Assembly: GCA_002453475.1 (NCBI GenBank)
Contig: DKGY01000050.1
Span: forward strand, 21,920 to 30,428
Direction of reading: 5' to 3'
Origin: Clostridium sp. UBA6758
Lineage (GTDB): Bacteria; Bacillota; Clostridia; Clostridiales; Clostridiaceae
DNA: 8,509 nucleotides
The position numbers and the translations under genes were made by a program. The notes under the pieces are model-generated. The model ran no database searches. It was given only the letters and a program-made list of their open reading frames with translations, and was not told the DNA's origin. Numbering within the stretch: position 1 is the stretch's first letter; every line of letters starts with the position of its first letter. Below are positions 6,526 through 8,509 of this stretch, in pieces.

Positions 6526-7248
6526 ATGACAAAAGTTAGAGTTATTGTTTTTGATTTATTTGAGACATTGCTTCATGATATTAAATTTGATTTTGATTCA
6601 GGTTTACATTATCTACATGAAAATATTTTATCAAAAGATACTGATAAAGTTGAATTTCTAGAGTATGCAGCTACATATTGGAAAGAACTTTATGATAAAA
6701 GAAGCGAGGATAATTCAGAATTGGCATTTGAAGATGAGCTTTTAGATTTCAAAAACTAATATGGTTTTGAAGTGAATCATCCACTAGAAGAAATTATATT
6801 TAATTGTGCACTTGAAATAAATACTACTGAATTATTTAATGATACTATTTCTACCTTAGAGCAACTTAAGTTGTTAGGAATTCCGGTTTATTTATTAAGT
6901 AATTCCATATTTAAAAAGAATGTAATGAAAAAATTCATTAACCAATATGATTTAGAAAAATATTTTGTTAATGTACATTTTAGTGCGGATTATAAAATAA
7001 GGAAGCCACATAAAGATTTATTTAAAATTGTATTTGATGATATTAAAGAGTATGATGCTAGCATTGAAATGGAACAGGTTTACTTCATTGGAGATAATTT
7101 TGAAGCTGATATTCTTGGGGCTGAAAATTTTGGCTTTACACCAGTTTTTATAAACCGTAAACAAGATACGGATATTAATAATAAAAATTTTATTGAGATT
7201 AAATCGCTAAATGAATTATTAAAAATAGTAATTTTGATGGGGGGATAA
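6526..7248 (+). pseudogene. HAD-superfamily hydrolase interrupted by one in-frame TAA
   Basis: The frame reads through 241 codons including the terminal stop, but a TAA at 6757-6759 (codon 78) splits it. All four HAD motifs are intact. They are nucleophile D10 in VIVFDLFETL; S125 in LLSNS; K160 in KIRKPHKD, typical of the haloacid-dehalogenase/phosphatase branch; and the acidic GDNFEAD at 189-195. The stop falls in the helical cap domain (…ELLDFKN, stop, YGFEVNHPLEE…), where a single base change from CAA, AAA or GAA explains it. ATG at 6526 has a strong GGAGGAG site. The GTG at 6772 just after the stop has no ribosome binding site, and a product from there would lack the nucleophile. I call it a recently inactivated phosphatase; readthrough or a sequencing error cannot be excluded. 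It heads a probable three-gene operon. Confidence 0.85.
7239..7244 (+). promoter_or_regulatory. G6-tract ribosome binding site of the SnoaL-like gene
   Basis: Six consecutive G residues serve as the Shine-Dalgarno for ATG at 7251, 6 nt away, and also encode the last codons of the HAD frame (ATG GGG GGA TAA). The two genes are separated by only 2 nt, so their translation is probably coupled. Confidence 0.5.
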
Positions 7249-7250
7249 TA

Positions 7251-7625
7251 ATGCGTATGGAAAAGTTTATAAATAAATTTTGGAAGTGTGTTGCATCTCA
7301 AGATAAAGATGAATTAAAAAGATATTTTTGTGAAGATGCAACTATTAGATGGCACTGTACGAATGAATGTTTTAGTGTTGATGAATATATTATTGCAAAT
7401 TGTGAGTATCCAGGAACATGGAATGGTGAAATTGAGCGTATTGTTCAACTGGATAATACCATTATTACGGTTACACGAGTTTGGACTGAAGATATGTCTT
7501 GTCATGCAACCTCATTTTTTATAATAGAGAATAATAAAATTAAAGAACTTGACGAATATTTTGGAGATGATGGTTATGCTCCAAAATGGAGATTAGACAA
7601 ACAAATTGGAAAATCTATTAAGTAA
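7251..7625 (+). CDS. SnoaL-like / NTF2-fold protein of unknown function
   Basis: It encodes 124 residues, normal for a single-domain SnoaL-like protein. The N-terminal helices (KFINKFWKCVASQDKDELKRYF), then CEDATIRWHCTNE, the segment SVDEYIIAN, and the curved beta sheet (EIERIVQLDNTIITVTRVW, CHATSFFIIENNKIKELDEYF) follow the family order. The cone-shaped pocket binds small ligands; members are cyclases, isomerases or binding proteins. The visible pocket residues do not tell which. Start: ATG 7251 lies 6 nt after the G6 tract; ATG 7257 (residue 3) is an alternative. It is second in the operon, 2 nt after the HAD frame and 53 nt before the acetyltransferase. Small-molecule modification is the only theme the neighbours suggest. 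Confidence 0.75.
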   Translation: MRMEKFINKFWKCVASQDKDELKRYFCEDATIRWHCTNECFSVDEYIIANCEYPGTWNGEIERIVQLDNTIITVTRVWTEDMSCHATSFFIIENNKIKELDEYFGDDGYAPKWRLDKQIGKSIK

Positions 7626-7667
7626 ATTCTAATTTAAGGATGAATAATATAGATAGTTACATTTGTA

Positions 7668-7678
7668 GGGGGGGAAAG
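7668..7678 (+). promoter_or_regulatory. G7-tract ribosome binding site that fixes the acetyltransferase start
   Basis: GGGGGGGAAAG (seven G at 7668-7674) ends directly at ATG 7679. It places the start at 7679 and not at the upstream in-frame ATG at 7640, which has a weaker site and would add 13 residues foreign to the family. The G tract is striking in such AT-rich DNA. Confidence 0.6.
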
Positions 7679-8263
7679 ATGACAGAAAGAGAAAAAATGT
7701 TAGCGGGTCTGCTTTATGATTGTGGCGATAAAGAATTAATAGAACAGTGGCATAAGGCTAAAAATTTGATACGTGATTATAACCTAACTGATTCAGAAGA
7801 TAGATTAAAGAAACATAATATATTAAAAAAACTCCTTGGCGGATATGGAGATAATTTATGGATTACCGCACCGTTTTATGTAGACTATGGTAATAATATT
7901 TATTTTGGAAACAATTGTGAAGTAAATATGAATTGTACATTTTTAGATGATAACAGAATTGAAATAGGCGATAATGCACTTATTGCACCTAATGTTCAGA
8001 TATATACGGCTTTTCATCCAACAAATGCAAAAGAACGTTTTGGAGAGTGTATAGATGATGGTTCTTTTGCATTTTGTAAAACGCAGACTGCACCAGTGAA
8101 AATAGGGAATAATGTCTGGATTGGCGGCGGCGTTGTTATTTTACCTGGGGTTATAATTGGAGATAATGTTGTCATTGGAGCAGGAAGTATTGTAACAAAG
8201 GATATTCCATCAGATACAATTGCTTTTGGAAATCCATGCAGAGTTATTAAAAAGAATGCATAA
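7679..8263 (+). CDS. Sugar O-acetyltransferase, maltose/galactoside acetyltransferase family (left-handed beta helix)
   Basis: It encodes 194 residues from ATG 7679. The N-terminus MTEREKMLAGLLYD is the Maa/LacA-family signature: a small helical domain (about 1-55) that covers the acceptor site. From about 58 to 175 follow hexapeptide repeats (IYFGNN, IEIGDN, VKIGNN, VWIGGG, VIIGDN, VVIGAG) that build the left-handed beta helix of a trimer. The catalytic histidine is H113 in YTAFHP. The enzyme transfers acetyl from acetyl-CoA to a sugar hydroxyl in the cytoplasm; maltose, glucose or galactosides are usual acceptors, and the precise one cannot be read here. All family residues I can check are present, so this gene seems intact while the first gene of the same operon is broken. 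No strong terminator follows before the next promoter. Confidence 0.92.
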   Translation: MTEREKMLAGLLYDCGDKELIEQWHKAKNLIRDYNLTDSEDRLKKHNILKKLLGGYGDNLWITAPFYVDYGNNIYFGNNCEVNMNCTFLDDNRIEIGDNALIAPNVQIYTAFHPTNAKERFGECIDDGSFAFCKTQTAPVKIGNNVWIGGGVVILPGVIIGDNVVIGAGSIVTKDIPSDTIAFGNPCRVIKKNA

Positions 8264-8292
8264 TCAAATTCCAGTAAAAAAGTATTTTATAA

Positions 8293-8321
8293 TTGACAAA
8301 ATGTAATTAGGAGATTACAAT
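8293..8321 (+). promoter_or_regulatory. Consensus SigA promoter of the downstream XRE gene
   Basis: TTGACA (8293-8298), exactly 17 bp, then TACAAT (8316-8321): one mismatch to the full consensus. The start point should fall near 8328, inside the second operator palindrome. A promoter this strong usually needs repression, which fits the operators below. Confidence 0.8.
8302..8319 (+). promoter_or_regulatory. Operator O1, 18-bp palindrome in the promoter
   Basis: TGTAATTAGGAGATTACA, with half-sites TGTAAT and ATTACA, fills the spacer and most of the -10 box. Binding here would exclude RNA polymerase. It matches O2 at 14 of 18 positions. Confidence 0.62.
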
Positions 8322-8326
8322 TAAAA

Positions 8327-8344
8327 TGTAAACAATAGATTACA
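8327..8344 (+). promoter_or_regulatory. Operator O2, 18-bp palindrome at the transcription start
   Basis: TGTAAACAATAGATTACA is embedded in a longer 9-bp dyad (AAAATGTAA 8323-8331, TTACATTTT 8340-8348). Its centre is 25 bp from that of O1, a little over two helical turns, so two dimers could bind roughly the same face. The distal gene encodes an XRE protein, so autorepression is the natural reading. A weak RNA hairpin is an alternative. Confidence 0.6.
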
Positions 8345-8365
8345 TTTTGTTAAGGAGGTAATACC

Positions 8366-8509
8366 TTGATACAGAATCGAATTAAAGTTTTGAGAGCCGA
8401 GCATGATTGGACACAAGCTGATTTAGCTGAAAAGGTAGGTATTTCACGTCAAGCGGTTATATCAATTGAGAAGTACAAATATACACCATCTTTAGAATTA
8501 GCGTTCAAA
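8366..8509 (+). CDS. Small XRE-family regulator, 3' end outside the window
   Basis: TTG at 8366-8368 lies 7 nt after AAGGAGG (8352-8358). The 48 visible residues, (M)IQNRIKVLRAEHDWTQADLA then EKVGISRQAVISIEKYKYTP and SLELAFK, form a nearly complete Cro/CI-type helix-turn-helix domain of the compact YozG-like kind that is often only 65-75 residues long. The recognition helix is SRQAVISIEK. No ATG is available near the N-terminus, and TTG is right for the family start MxxNRIKxLR. It probably represses its own strong promoter through O1 and O2. Such regulators often precede a membrane-protein gene, but that part is outside the window. Confidence 0.9.
   Translation, partial: MIQNRIKVLRAEHDWTQADLAEKVGISRQAVISIEKYKYTPSLELAFK

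Noticed and set aside
6772..7248. Separate 158-codon gene starting at GTG 6772
   Set aside because: It lacks a ribosome binding site and the HAD nucleophile; it is the C-terminal part of the interrupted HAD frame.
7330..7524. 64-codon plus-strand ORF overlapping the SnoaL-like gene
   Set aside because: Out-of-frame shadow without a ribosome binding site; the other frame has clear family character.
7640..7678. N-terminal extension of the acetyltransferase from ATG 7640
   Set aside because: The extension MNNIDSYICRGGK is not part of the family, whereas ATG 7679 follows a G-rich ribosome binding site and begins with the family signature MTEREKMLAG.
1..8509. CRISPR array, tRNA, rRNA, transposase or integrase
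   Set aside because: No regularly spaced repeats, no tRNA-like cloverleaf with the GTTC-type T arm, and no recombinase motifs were found on either strand.

Overview
The base composition is strongly AT-rich. Ribosome binding sites are strong and Gram-positive in type (AAGGAGG, AAGGGGGAG), some starts are TTG, and the protein repertoire (HelD, long-form RsgA, VOC, HAD, SnoaL-like and maltose-acetyltransferase families, XRE regulators) is typical of Firmicutes. All this points to a low-GC clostridium, most likely Clostridium in the broad sense. No species can be named from the sequence alone. The content is accessory chromosome: short unrelated transcription units on both strands, with at least two broken genes. 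I see no transposase, integrase, tRNA, rRNA or CRISPR array.

Layout, left to right. (1) 3-521, +: the end of an XRE-family regulator whose first dozen or so codons lie outside the window. (2) 604-932, -: a decayed VOC/glyoxalase-family gene with its own terminator; it has lost a central segment and carries a nonsense codon. (3) 1108-3378, +: an intact helD (RNA polymerase-recycling ATPase) with a TTG start and a following hairpin terminator. (4) 3379-3599: a gene-free stretch with a short dyad and one copy of a degenerate repeat. (5) 3600-6158, -: a well-organised transcription unit. A near-consensus promoter is followed by a 10-codon leader ORF, a long hairpin and an intrinsic terminator that lies before the structural genes; then come an RsgA-family ribosome-assembly GTPase and, overlapping it by 7 nt, an APH-fold phosphotransferase, closed by a terminator hairpin. 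(6) 6153-6380, +: a small unrecognised ORF, probably a gene remnant, whose start overlaps the divergent promoter. (7) 6429-8263, +: an apparent operon of a HAD hydrolase split by one in-frame TAA, a SnoaL/NTF2-like protein and a hexapeptide sugar O-acetyltransferase. (8) 8293-8509, +: a textbook promoter carrying two near-identical 18-bp palindromes, followed by the start of a second small XRE regulator that runs off the end.

The most interesting part is the minus-strand rsgA-aph unit. The order promoter, mini-ORF, hairpin, U-tailed terminator, gene is the architecture of transcription attenuation as known for inducible ribosome-protection and ribosome-modification genes. Here it sits in front of a ribosome-associated GTPase and an antibiotic-kinase-like protein. 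I infer, without proof, an operon induced by translation inhibition. The HelD and XRE genes have no visible functional link to it beyond proximity.
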